A DNA stretch of 20,553 nt from Acidimicrobiales bacterium (GCA_030037405.1 JASHRK010000074.1:1-20553); one strand, 5' to 3'. Numbered from the stretch's first letter, positions 1 through 6,978 are shown. The notes: generated by a model not told the origin, from the sequence alone. Translations and numbers: made by a program.

Positions 1-1467
1 GCCCGGCTGCACGACGACGGCCACGCCTGCCTCGCAGACGGCGTCCAAGCCGTCGCGGAAGGGGAAGAAGGCGTCGCTCGCGGCTGCTCCTCCCGCCGCC
101 CTGCCGCCGGCCTTGCGGGCGGCTATCGCAGCCGCGTCGACACGGCTCTGCTGGCCGCAGCCGACACCCACGACCTGACCGTCTTTCGCCAGCACGACGG
201 CGTTCGAGGAGCTGCGGGCACAGACCCGCCAGGCGAGCTCGGCGTCGAGGCACTGGGCATCGGAGGGAGCGAGCTTCGTCACGGTCCGCCAGCGGTCCCG
301 CCTCACGGTCACTCGGTCCGGCTCCTGCACGAGATAACCGCCGTCGATCTGGCGCACCTCGAGCGAGAGCTCGCCCGGTGGGCGGGCAGAGAGGGCGCGC
401 ATGTTCTTGCGTCGCTCGCCGAAGAGCTCGAGGGCGTCGTCGTCGAACCCGTAGGCGACTATCACCTCGGCGAGCGGGTTGGCGACGACCCTCGTCGCGA
501 GAGCGAGGTCCACCTGCCCGGTGAGGGCGAAGATCCCCCCGAAAGCAGAGGTCGCGTCGGACTGCAAGGCCCTCTCGTAGGTGGCGGCGAGCTCGTCCTC
601 GGCACCGATCGCCGCCCCGCAGGGGTTGGCGTGCTTCACCACCACGGCAGCTCTCGCCGCCCCTTCGATCGACAGCAGCTCGTGGGCGAGCCGCCAGGCC
701 GCCTCGGCGTCGAAGAGGTTCAGGTAGGAGAGCTCCCGCCCGCCGTGCTGGACGGCGCCCTCCCAGCATCCCTCCCCCACCGCTTCGCCGAAGCTCCCAG
801 CGGCCCTGCGGTAGCGGGCCCCGCGCTGATGCGGGTTCTCGCCGTAGCGGAGCTCCTCTGCGCGCTCGAGCACGAGGTGGAAGGAGTCCGGGAGGCTGGC
901 GTGGTCGCCCTCTCCTGCCGTCTTCTCTCCGAACCAGCAAGAGATGGCGGCGTCGTAGGCGGCCACGTGGGCGAAGGCCGCTCTCGCCAGCCCGAGCCTC
1001 GTTCGGACGCTCAGCGTCCCCTCCCGCCGTAGCTCGTCGAGGACGCCCGCGTACGAGGCGGGATCGGCGACGGCAGCGACGTGCTCGTAGTTCTTGGCGG
1101 CCGCCCGGAGCAGGGTGACTCCTCCGATGTCGATCGTCTCCACAGAGGGAGCCGCAGCGAACGGGTAGAGATTGCACACGACGATCGAGATCGGCTCGAT
1201 CCCGTGAGCCACAAGGTCGGCGACGTGAGAGGGGTCGTCGAGATCGGCCAGGATCCCGGCCGAGATGCTCGGGTGCAAGGTCTTCACCCTCCCTCCGAGC
1301 ATCTCGGGCGAGCCGGTCACCGACTCGACCGTGACGTGCGGGATGGCGGCCCTCTCGAGGGCGTCCGCCGTCTTCCCGCTCGCCACGAGCTCCAAGCTCG
1401 CCTCGACGAGGCCGCGGGCGAGCTCCTCGAGGCCGGTCTTGTCGTAGACGGAAAGGAGCGCCCTCAC
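1..1467 (-). CDS. purH: Bifunctional AICAR formyltransferase / IMP cyclohydrolase, C-terminus cut by window edge
   Basis: Catalyses the last two steps of de novo purine synthesis: formylation of AICAR by 10-formyl-THF, then ring closure to IMP, in the cytosol. Seen: 489 codons open to base 1; the family is about 510-525 residues, so roughly 30 are missing. The N-terminal cyclohydrolase domain begins RALLSVYDKTGLEEL and contains GGRVKTLHP, NLYPF and IDIGGVTLLRAAAKNYEHV. The transformylase domain contains RYGENPHQ, the catalytic Lys-His in VVKHANPCG, SAFGGIFA, GCGQQSRVDA and SDAFFPF. The GTG start at 1467-1465 shares GTGA with the purN stop, so the two are probably translationally coupled. Odd points: the phosphate-loop motif usually S/A-S-G-G-T reads ASGKT (Lys at residue 32), and the usual VH(A/G)GIL reads ISAGIL. 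Identity is certain; whether those substitutions matter is unknown. Confidence 0.96.
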   Translation of the reverse strand, partial: MRALLSVYDKTGLEELARGLVEASLELVASGKTADALERAAIPHVTVESVTGSPEMLGGRVKTLHPSISAGILADLDDPSHVADLVAHGIEPISIVVCNLYPFAAAPSVETIDIGGVTLLRAAAKNYEHVAAVADPASYAGVLDELRREGTLSVRTRLGLARAAFAHVAAYDAAISCWFGEKTAGEGDHASLPDSFHLVLERAEELRYGENPHQRGARYRRAAGSFGEAVGEGCWEGAVQHGGRELSYLNLFDAEAAWRLAHELLSIEGAARAAVVVKHANPCGAAIGAEDELAATYERALQSDATSAFGGIFALTGQVDLALATRVVANPLAEVIVAYGFDDDALELFGERRKNMRALSARPPGELSLEVRQIDGGYLVQEPDRVTVRRDRWRTVTKLAPSDAQCLDAELAWRVCARSSSNAVVLAKDGQVVGVGCGQQSRVDAAAIAARKAGGRAAGGAAASDAFFPFRDGLDAVCEAGVAVVVQPG

Positions 1468-2042
1468 GCGAGGCCCAGATCGGCCATGAGCTTGCGCAAG
1501 GTGGCCGGGTAGAGCCGGCGCTCCACCGCCTTGATCCGCTCGTGCAGGCTCGCCGCGCTCTCTCCTGGCAGGATCGTCACGGCCTCCTGGGCGAGGATCG
1601 GCCCCTCGTCCGCCTCGAGAGTGGCGACGTGCACCGTGCAGCCTGTCTCCGGGACGCCGGCAGCAAGGGCGTCTTCGACGGCGTGCCACCCCTTGAACGC
1701 CGGCAACAGGGCGGGATGGGTGTTGACCACGCGGCCCGGATAGGTATCGAGAAGCTCCTTCCCGAGCACGGTCCCGTACCCTGCCATGGCGACAAGTTCG
1801 GGGGTGTGCGGATCGAGCGCTCGGAGCACCCTCGAGGTGTAGGCGTCCCGGTCGAAACTGCCCCCGTAGCTTTCCCGCACGACCCTCTCGACGGCGATGC
1901 CGGCTCGCTCGCTCACCTCGGCGGCACGGCACTCCCGGTCGACGAGGACGACGACGACACCGAGGCCCTCCTCGATCAGCGCCTCGAGTATCGATCCCCT
2001 GCCGGATGCGAGGACTGCGAGACGGGGGGAGGAGAGGCACAA
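1464..2042 (-). CDS. purN: Phosphoribosylglycinamide formyltransferase (GAR transformylase)
   Basis: Transfers formyl from 10-formyl-THF to GAR, the third step of purine synthesis. It is 192 residues, the usual family length. Seen: N-terminal strand and phosphate loop LAVLASGRGSILEAL, the catalytic Asn and His in VVNTHPALLPAFKGWHA, and the acidic loop ADEGPILAQEAV carrying the catalytic Asp. The reading frame stays open upstream to 2351, but that extension is compositionally noise and no homologous PurN sequence lies there. I chose TTG at 2042-2040 because it sits just before the first beta strand and follows GAGGGAG with a 5-base gap; GTG at 2081 is the main alternative. The stop overlaps the purH start by four bases. 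The gene diverges from the WW-repeat gene, so its promoter should lie in 2043-2290, but no convincing minus-strand promoter was seen. Confidence 0.95.
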   Translation of the reverse strand: MCLSSPRLAVLASGRGSILEALIEEGLGVVVVLVDRECRAAEVSERAGIAVERVVRESYGGSFDRDAYTSRVLRALDPHTPELVAMAGYGTVLGKELLDTYPGRVVNTHPALLPAFKGWHAVEDALAAGVPETGCTVHVATLEADEGPILAQEAVTILPGESAASLHERIKAVERRLYPATLRKLMADLGLA

Positions 2043-2195
2043 AGTGGCTCCCTCGCTCCTCGCACCCTCGCCCCCGTGCACGGGGCGACGGTACACCAGC
2101 CGTCTTTCCCCTCCGAGGATGCCGGAGGAGGTTGCGGCAGCTGGGAAGCAAGCTGGGTAGCGAGGGGGCCTCGGGAACCACCATCCGACGCTGAC

Positions 2196-2222
2196 AGTGC
2201 TTGCACGAACGCAGGTAGTGCT
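2196..2222. repeat. Direct repeat AGTGCT, 21 bases apart, in the purN / WW-gene divergent region
   Basis: AGTGCT occurs at 2196-2201 and 2217-2222, followed by TGCAC and ATACA respectively. The 21-base period equals two helical turns, as would suit a protein contacting one DNA face. It lies just upstream of the candidate plus-strand -10 box. A six-base match can arise by chance, so this is only a candidate operator. Confidence 0.2.
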
Positions 2223-2251
2223 ATACAGGGCGGGGCGCCTGGGCTTATGAT
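2222..2251 (+). promoter_or_regulatory. Candidate promoter of the WW-repeat gene
   Basis: TATGAT at 2246-2251 matches the -10 consensus at five of six bases. TATACA at 2222-2227 is a weak -35 with an 18-base spacer. This would place the transcript start near 2258 and leave a leader of about 45 bases that includes AGGAG at 2291-2295. It is the most AT-rich patch of the 2043-2301 gap. The rest of that gap holds nothing I can name. Confidence 0.4.
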
Positions 2252-2301
2252 TTGCAGGAGCGAGGGTGGACGGCCGCCCTCCCGAGGAGTAGGAGAGCCC
2301 C

Positions 2302-2967
2302 CTGAGCGACGTGCCCCAGGGCAAGGACTGGTGGCTTGCCTCCGACGGCAAGTGGTACCCCCCTCACCTCCATCCGGACGCGGAAGGCACCAACCGCGCC
2401 GTGCGGGGCGACCCGCCGCCCGGTTGGTGGCTTGCCAGCGACGGGCGATGGTACCCCCCGGATCTCCATCCAGAGGCCGAGATGAGAAAGCCGCTGCCGA
2501 CCGGGCTCGTGCGGACGGCGCCCGCTGCCCGGCAGGACCGCGACGGGAAGCGACGCGCCGACGTCGACCCGGGCCAGGCATACGAGTTCGCGAAGGCGAT
2601 CCGCTCCACCCGCGAACCCGGTGGCTGGCGCTCGAGCGTAGGGGCGCCCGACCCCTCGTCCGCCGTCCCGCTCGTCCACGAGCCAGAGGACTTCTTCACC
2701 CACGGTAAGGGCGCCGAGGAGGCGAGGGAGGCGGCAAAGCACGCGGCGAGACAGCTGCAGAGCCCGAAGCCTCCTGTGAGCACAGGGCTCTCCCGGAGCC
2801 AGGCGCAGGCTGCCACCTCCGGGTCGAAACGCCTCCCCAAGCCGTCACCCCCGCCGCCGAAGCCACCGCCTGCCTCTCCCATGAGCCGCCTCGGCGAGTG
2901 GCTCCTCGTCCTGTTCGTGGTTCTCATCATCATCGGAGCCGTCGTGGTGCTCGTCGCCAGCAGATGA
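2302..2967 (+). CDS. Tail-anchored membrane protein with two WWLASDGxWYPP repeats
   Basis: Function unknown. Seen: about 221 residues. Two copies of an aromatic module (WWLASDGKWYPPHLHPDAE, then WWLASDGRWYPPDLHPEAE) lie exactly 32 codons apart, with the Trp pairs at residues 10 and 42. A charged, proline-rich linker follows (ending PSPPPPKPPPA), then one hydrophobic helix LLVLFVVLIIIGAVVVLV at the extreme C-terminus, leaving only Ala-Ser-Arg beyond it. This predicts a cytoplasmic N-terminus anchored by its tail. From memory, short WWxASDGxWYPP modules recur in Acidimicrobiia proteins; they resemble, but are not, DUF2510. The start is unusual: AGGAG at 2291-2295 is 6 bases from CTG 2302 (giving MSDVPQGKDWW) but 15 bases from GTG 2311. 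I favour CTG; most gene callers would pick GTG. It converges on the dehydratase gene with 15 bases between stops. Confidence 0.8.
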   Translation: MSDVPQGKDWWLASDGKWYPPHLHPDAEGTNRAVRGDPPPGWWLASDGRWYPPDLHPEAEMRKPLPTGLVRTAPAARQDRDGKRRADVDPGQAYEFAKAIRSTREPGGWRSSVGAPDPSSAVPLVHEPEDFFTHGKGAEEAREAAKHAARQLQSPKPPVSTGLSRSQAQAATSGSKRLPKPSPPPPKPPPASPMSRLGEWLLVLFVVLIIIGAVVVLVASR

Positions 2968-2982
2968 GGTTGGCGTAAGCGT

Positions 2983-4260
2983 TCAGGAGCCTCGGCGACC
3001 TGCCGCCGGCCGCTCCACCGCCGAGCTCGCCACCGGGTGAGCCTCGTAGCCCGTAGCCCGCACCCTCTCGAGAACGGCTCGGGCGTGCTCGGGGTTGCGG
3101 GTCTCTATGACGATGTGGAGAGCCGTCTCCCGTACGTGCAGGTCGTAGCCCTCCCTCAGGTGCTCCACGGTCACGAGGTTCCCTCCGGCCGCTCCCACGA
3201 CCGAGAGCAGCCCAGCCAGGGCTCCGGGACGGTCGGGGATGCGCGCGAACACCACGAGTCGCCTGCCGGCATGGGTCTCGCGCCGGCGGATGGCGGGGGT
3301 GAGGAGGCCGGTGTCGACGTTGCCTCCCGAGAGGACGACGGCCGCCGTCCCGCTCGGGGGGGTCTCGATCAGGTCGGCGAGCCACGCAGCCACCCCCACG
3401 GCGCCCGCTCCCTCCACGACGAGCTTCGCCCGCTCGAGCAGGAGCACCATGGCGTCGGCGATGTCGTCCTCGCCGACGGCGACGACGTCGTCGACGAGCT
3501 CGCGCACGATCGGGCCCGTGAGAGTACCGGGTCTCTTGATGGCGATGCCGTCGGCGAGCGTCGTGCCGTCCCCCAGGGGGGCCGCCGACTTCTCCTCGGA
3601 GCCGACGAAGGGCGCGCAACCGGCCGCCTGCACCCCGACGAGGCGCACATCGGGCTTGAGCTCCTTCAGCGCGACGGCGATGCCGGCGACGAGGCCCCCT
3701 CCCCCGATGGGGACGACGACGAGCGAGAGGTCTTCTATGTCCTCGGCGAGCTCGAGACCGAGGGTCCCCTGGCCGGCGATGATGGCGGGGTCGTCGAAGG
3801 GATGGACGAGGATCTCGCCTGTCTCGTCGGCCCGTCTTCTCGCGAGGTCGAGACACTCGTCGATCGAGGCGCCCCCGAGCTCGACGGTCGCCCCGTAGGA
3901 CTCGGTGGCGTCCGCCTTGGCGATCGAGGCTCCAGCCGGCATGAAGACGTGACAGGGCACTCCTGCCTGGCTCGCTCCGAAGGCTGCCGCCTGGGCGTGG
4001 TTGCCGGCGGAGGCGACGACTATCCCCGCCTTGGCGCTCTCGCCGAGAGCTGCCAGCTTGGAGAGGACGCCCCTTATCTTGAACGAGCCGGTACGTTGCA
4101 GGTTCTCCGCCTTCAGCACGACCTCGGCCCCGGCGGACCCGCGGCGCTCGGCGGCGAGCTCGGTGAGCAGCCGGGAACGGAAGACCGGGGTTCTCATCGC
4201 CACCTTGGCGACGCTCGGGCGCGCCCGCTCGATATCGCCGAAGTCGATCGCCCTCCCCAC
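2983..4260 (-). CDS. ilvA: Threonine ammonia-lyase (threonine dehydratase), medium form with one ACT domain
   Basis: PLP enzyme converting threonine to 2-oxobutyrate and ammonia, feeding isoleucine synthesis or threonine breakdown. Seen in 425 residues: PLP lysine in TGSFKIRG (Lys61), SAGNHAQ at 84-90, the phosphate-binding IGGGGLVAG at 185-193, VLSGGNVD at 309-316, and a C-terminal ACT-like regulatory domain from about 334 (LVVFARIPDRPGALAGLL) to 409. One ACT domain and this length fit the medium form, between catabolic TdcB and biosynthetic IlvA, which has a longer regulatory region. The start is GTG at 4260, two bases after the sucD stop; an ATG 21 codons later is possible but would cut a conserved helix. 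It is the last gene of the mutase-sucC-sucD run, which suggests a catabolic role, though isoleucine synthesis cannot be excluded. Confidence 0.93.
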   Translation of the reverse strand: MGRAIDFGDIERARPSVAKVAMRTPVFRSRLLTELAAERRGSAGAEVVLKAENLQRTGSFKIRGVLSKLAALGESAKAGIVVASAGNHAQAAAFGASQAGVPCHVFMPAGASIAKADATESYGATVELGGASIDECLDLARRRADETGEILVHPFDDPAIIAGQGTLGLELAEDIEDLSLVVVPIGGGGLVAGIAVALKELKPDVRLVGVQAAGCAPFVGSEEKSAAPLGDGTTLADGIAIKRPGTLTGPIVRELVDDVVAVGEDDIADAMVLLLERAKLVVEGAGAVGVAAWLADLIETPPSGTAAVVLSGGNVDTGLLTPAIRRRETHAGRRLVVFARIPDRPGALAGLLSVVGAAGGNLVTVEHLREGYDLHVRETALHIVIETRNPEHARAVLERVRATGYEAHPVASSAVERPAAGRRGS

Positions 4261-4262
4261 TA

Positions 4263-5147
4263 CTAGAGCGCCTTCACGAGGTCGACCATGAGCTCGCCGG
4301 CCTCGGTCGGGTTGCTCGCCACGCTGGCTCCGGCGCGGGCGAGGGCGTCCATCTTCCCCTGCGCCGTGCCTCTCGAGCCCGAGACGATCGCCCCGGCGTG
4401 CCCCATCTTGCGGCCGGCGGGGGCCGTCAGGCCGGCGACGTAGGCGACGACGGGCTTTCGCATCTTCGAGGCGATGTACTCGGCGGCGAGCTCCTCTGCC
4501 TCGCCGCCGATCTCGCCGATCAGCATCACCGCTCTCGTCTCGGGGTCGGCCTCGAAGGCCTCGAGCACGTCGACGAAGCTCGTCCCCGGCACCGGGTCGC
4601 CGCCGATGCCGACGCAGGTGGTCTGCCCGACGCCCTTCTCCGAGAGCTCGTGAAGGGCTTGGTAGGTGAGAGTGCCCGAGCGGCTGACGATCCCGACGGG
4701 GCCGCCGGGAAGGGCGATGTCCCCGGAGGTGATGCCGATGTTGCACTTGCCCGGAGAGATGATCCCGGGGCAGTTAGGGCCGAGCAGTCTCGTAGACGGG
4801 AAGTCGCGCCGCAGGCGGGCAGCGACGAGAGCCTCGTCCTTGGCGGGGATGTGCTCGGTGATGCAGACGACGAGGGGGACGCCCGCCTCCGCAGCCTCGA
4901 GGATGGCAGCGGGCGCCGCCATCGGGGGCACGGCGACGAAGGTGGCGTCGACGCCGTGAGCGGCCTTCGCCTCCTTCACCGAGTCGTACACGGCGATGCC
5001 CTCGACGTCGCCTCCTCCCTTGCCGGGCGTCACGCCGGCCACCACCCGCGTGCCGTAGGCGCGGTTGCGCAGGCCATGAAAGCGTCCCTGGCTGCCCGTG
5101 AGCCCCTGGACGGCGACTCGCGTCTTCTCGTCGACGAAGATGCTCAC
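4263..5147 (-). CDS. sucD: Succinyl-CoA synthetase (ADP/GDP-forming), alpha subunit
   Basis: Binds CoA and carries the phosphohistidine that relays phosphate between succinyl phosphate and the nucleotide on SucC. It is 294 residues, normal for the family. Seen: CoA-binding Rossmann start VAVQGLTGSQGRFH, PGKGG at 41-45, ITEHIP at 96-101, LLGPNCPGIISPGK at 121-134, SRSGTLTYQ at 155-163, GEIGGEAEE at 211-219, and the active-site loop KMGHAGAIVSG with His250. The ATG at 5147 overlaps the sucC stop by four bases (ATGA), so the subunits are probably made by coupled translation. It is followed two bases later by the dehydratase gene. Confidence 0.97.
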   Translation of the reverse strand: MSIFVDEKTRVAVQGLTGSQGRFHGLRNRAYGTRVVAGVTPGKGGGDVEGIAVYDSVKEAKAAHGVDATFVAVPPMAAPAAILEAAEAGVPLVVCITEHIPAKDEALVAARLRRDFPSTRLLGPNCPGIISPGKCNIGITSGDIALPGGPVGIVSRSGTLTYQALHELSEKGVGQTTCVGIGGDPVPGTSFVDVLEAFEADPETRAVMLIGEIGGEAEELAAEYIASKMRKPVVAYVAGLTAPAGRKMGHAGAIVSGSRGTAQGKMDALARAGASVASNPTEAGELMVDLVKAL

Positions 5148-6385
5148 GACGGCCTCGTCGCGCCCGTGCCGGTGGAGCCGCCCATGCCGGTGGCGCCCGT
5201 GCCGGCGCCGCTCGTGCCGTCGGTGGCGCTCGTCCCGCCCGTGCCGGCGCCGGCGAGCTCCACGGCCCGCCGGGCGGCCGAGAGCATGGTCGGCTCGCTC
5301 ACGATCTTCTCCCGGTCGAGCCCGGCGATGATCTCCCTCGCCTCCGCGGCGTTCGTCCCGTCGAGCCGGACGACGATGGGCGAGGAGATCTCAACGGACT
5401 CGATGGCAGCCGCGATCCCCCTCGCCACCTCGTCGCAGCGGACTATGCCGCCGAAGATGTTGACGAGGATGGAGCGGACGTTCTCGTCGGAGCTGATCAC
5501 CTCGAGGGCGCTCGCCATGACGGCGGCGTTCGCCCCGCCTCCGATGTCGAGGAAGTTCGCCGCCGACCCGCCGACCTGGTTGACGACGTCCAGGGTGCTC
5601 ATCGCGAGTCCCGCCCCGTTGGCGATGATCCCGACGGAGCCATCGAGGCCTATGTAGTTGAGCCCCTTCTCGTGGGCGAGGCGTTCCCGCTCGTCGTAGT
5701 CGTCTTCGTCTGCCAGCTCCTCCCACTCAGGATGCCGGAAGGCGGCATCGTCGTCGAGGGTGACCTTGGCGTCGAGGGCGTGCACACGGCGGTCAGACGT
5801 GAGCACGAGCGGGTTGATCTCGACGAGGTCGGCGTCGCCTTCCACGTAGCAGCGGTAGAGGTTGACGAGCACCTCGGCGACGCCGTCGAGAGCCTCGGGG
5901 TCGATACCGGCGGACTCGGCGAGGGTACGCGCCCTCTCGAGGTCCAGCCCGTCGAGCGGGTCTACGTGGAGGCGGGCGATGGCGGCCGGCTCTTCGGCGG
6001 CCACCTCCTCGACCTCGACGCCGCCGCGGGAGGAGACCATGGCGAGGTGCAGTCTTGCCGCCCTGTCGAGGGTGAAGCTGGCGTAGTACTCCTTGGCGAT
6101 GTCGCTCGCCCTCTCGATCCAGAGCCGCCGCACGACGTGGCCCTTTATCTCGAGGCCGAGGATCTCGCCCGCCGCCAGGCCTGCCTCGCCGGCGTCGTTC
6201 GCGATCCTCACGCCCCCCGCCTTGCCCCGCCCGCCTACCCGCACCTGGGCCTTCAGCACGACGGGATAGCCGAGTCGCCCGGCGGCGGCGACGGCGTCGG
6301 GCACCGTATCGGCGGTCTCCCCGGGTGAGGTGGGGATGCCGAACCGGGCGAAGTACCGCTTGCCCTGGTACTCGTAGAGGTCCAC
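5144..6385 (-). CDS. sucC: Succinyl-CoA synthetase, beta subunit, with a Gly/Thr-rich C-terminal tail
   Basis: ATP-grasp subunit of the TCA-cycle enzyme that interconverts succinyl-CoA and succinate with nucleotide phosphorylation. Seen: start MDLYEYQGKRYFARFGIPTS, the nucleotide-binding VVLKAQVRVGGRGKAGG, VEINPLVLTSD, and the ligase domain with GLNYIGLDGSVGIIANGAGL, NFLDIGGGA, VNIFGGIVRCD and RLDGTNAAEAREII. The GTG start at 6385 has AAGGAGGAG about 9 bases upstream. Length is 413 residues against a usual 380-395. The excess is a low-complexity tail of about 35 residues after RRAVELA (GAGTGGTSATDG through TGTGATRPS), encoded by repeated GCCGGTGG/CGCCCGTGCC-like units. The catalytic core looks complete, so the tail is probably dispensable or regulatory. 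Nucleotide specificity cannot be judged by eye. Confidence 0.96.
   Translation of the reverse strand: MDLYEYQGKRYFARFGIPTSPGETADTVPDAVAAAGRLGYPVVLKAQVRVGGRGKAGGVRIANDAGEAGLAAGEILGLEIKGHVVRRLWIERASDIAKEYYASFTLDRAARLHLAMVSSRGGVEVEEVAAEEPAAIARLHVDPLDGLDLERARTLAESAGIDPEALDGVAEVLVNLYRCYVEGDADLVEINPLVLTSDRRVHALDAKVTLDDDAAFRHPEWEELADEDDYDERERLAHEKGLNYIGLDGSVGIIANGAGLAMSTLDVVNQVGGSAANFLDIGGGANAAVMASALEVISSDENVRSILVNIFGGIVRCDEVARGIAAAIESVEISSPIVVRLDGTNAAEAREIIAGLDREKIVSEPTMLSAARRAVELAGAGTGGTSATDGTSGAGTGATGMGGSTGTGATRPS
5147..5251. repeat. Degenerate repeats encoding the Gly/Thr/Ser tail of SucC
   Basis: The sequence between the SucC core and its stop is built from imperfect copies of CGCCCGTGCCGG (for example beginning near 5161, 5188 and 5236) and GCCGGTGGxGCC. 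It encodes alternating Gly, Thr, Ser and Ala. Such repeats can expand or contract by slippage, so tail length may differ among strains. Confidence 0.6.
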
Positions 6386-6404
6386 CGGGGAAGACTCCTC
6401 CTTC

Positions 6405-6444
6405 TCGGTCTCGTCGGTCAGCTCGGTCTCGTCGGTCAGCTCGG
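6405..6444. repeat. 18-bp tandem repeat, two full copies, between mutase subunit gene and sucC
   Basis: TCGGTCTCGTCGGTCAGC occurs at 6405-6422 and again, identical, at 6423-6440, followed by TCGG. It lies inside the 78-base gap between the stop of the cobalamin-binding subunit gene (6464) and the sucC start (6385), just upstream of the sucC ribosome binding site. It could be slippage, or it could affect the leader structure. Confidence 0.85.
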
Positions 6445-6463
6445 GGAGAGGGTCATTGGGAGC

Positions 6464-6883
6464 TCACTCTGCGGCAGCCGCGCGCTCGCGCTCGTCGAGG
6501 GCCTGCTCCAGCCACGCCGAGATCTCCGGCAGTGGCGTCCCCGGAGTGAAGACCGCCGTCACGCCGCCCTGGCGGAGCACGGGGATGTCGGCGTCCGGGA
6601 TGATCCCGCCGCAGAGCACGAGCACGTCGTCCAGCCCCTCGGCCCGCAGTCCCTCGATCACCTTCGGGACGAGGGTGAGGTGGGCTCCCGAGAGAAGGGA
6701 GAGGCCGACGGCGTCGGCGTCCTCCTGCAGCACCGCCTGCACGACCTGCTCGGGAGTCTGGTGCAGACCGGTGTAGATCACCTCGAAACCGGCGTCTCGA
6801 AGGGCACGGGCGATCACCTTGGCACCCCGGTCGTGGCCATCGAGACCAGGCTTGGCCACGACGACGCGGTATCTGCGTTCCAT
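6464..6883 (-). CDS. Stand-alone cobalamin-binding subunit of an acyl-CoA mutase (methylmalonyl-CoA mutase type)
   Basis: Adenosylcobalamin-binding small subunit of a carbon-skeleton mutase. Seen: 139 residues forming one B12-binding Rossmann domain, beginning RYRVVVAKPGLDGHDRGAKV with the DxHxxG base-off cobalamin motif at 15-20 (His17 as lower Co ligand), then SLLSGAHLTL and VLCGGIIPDADIPVL, with a charged Ala/Glu tail. It has no TIM-barrel catalytic domain, so it must pair with a separate large subunit encoded elsewhere, as in two-subunit methylmalonyl-, isobutyryl- (IcmB) or 2-hydroxyisobutyryl-CoA mutases (HcmB). The ATG at 6883 has TAGCAT ten bases upstream. Lying first in a run with sucC, sucD and ilvA, the methylmalonyl-CoA to succinyl-CoA reaction is the most natural assignment; substrate is inferred from context only. 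Confidence 0.88.
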   Translation of the reverse strand: MERRYRVVVAKPGLDGHDRGAKVIARALRDAGFEVIYTGLHQTPEQVVQAVLQEDADAVGLSLLSGAHLTLVPKVIEGLRAEGLDDVLVLCGGIIPDADIPVLRQGGVTAVFTPGTPLPEISAWLEQALDERERAAAAE

Positions 6884-6893
6884 CCCGTGCCGG

Positions 6894-6899
6894 ATGCTA
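6894..6899 (-). promoter_or_regulatory. Candidate -10 box of the mutase-sucCD-ilvA operon
   Basis: TAGCAT on the minus strand fits TAnnnT and ends 10 bases before the ATG at 6883, predicting a leader of only about 0-4 bases. No good -35 is visible; TTGCCG at 6920-6915 is the nearest, with a 15-base spacer. Confidence 0.4.
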
Positions 6900-6909
6900 C
6901 CGAGGGGTC

Positions 6910-6940
6910 CCGCCCGGCAACGAATCGGGTCGCCGGGCGG
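6910..6940. promoter_or_regulatory. Perfect 9-bp inverted repeat between divergent promoters
   Basis: CCGCCCGGC at 6910-6918 is the exact reverse complement of GCCGGGCGG at 6932-6940, with 13 bases between. It lies in the 109-base divergent region, between the minus-strand -10 (6894-6899) and the plus-strand -10 (6979-6984). It could be an operator or a hairpin; very high GC raises the chance rate. Confidence 0.45.
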
Positions 6941-6978
6941 CCGGTCGGAGGCTCCCCGTGGCCCAGCGCGGGCGCAAC

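Noticed and set aside
2043..2351. Upstream extension of purN to an ATG-type start at 2351
   Set aside because: The extra 103 residues resemble no PurN N-terminus and would overlap the divergent WW-repeat gene; TTG 2042 has a well-spaced SD and sits right before the first core strand.
4261..4746. N-terminal extension of the threonine dehydratase frame into sucD
   Set aside because: The extension is Arg/Gly/Asp-rich noise lying inside the conserved sucD sequence; dehydratases of this class start near the GTG at 4260.
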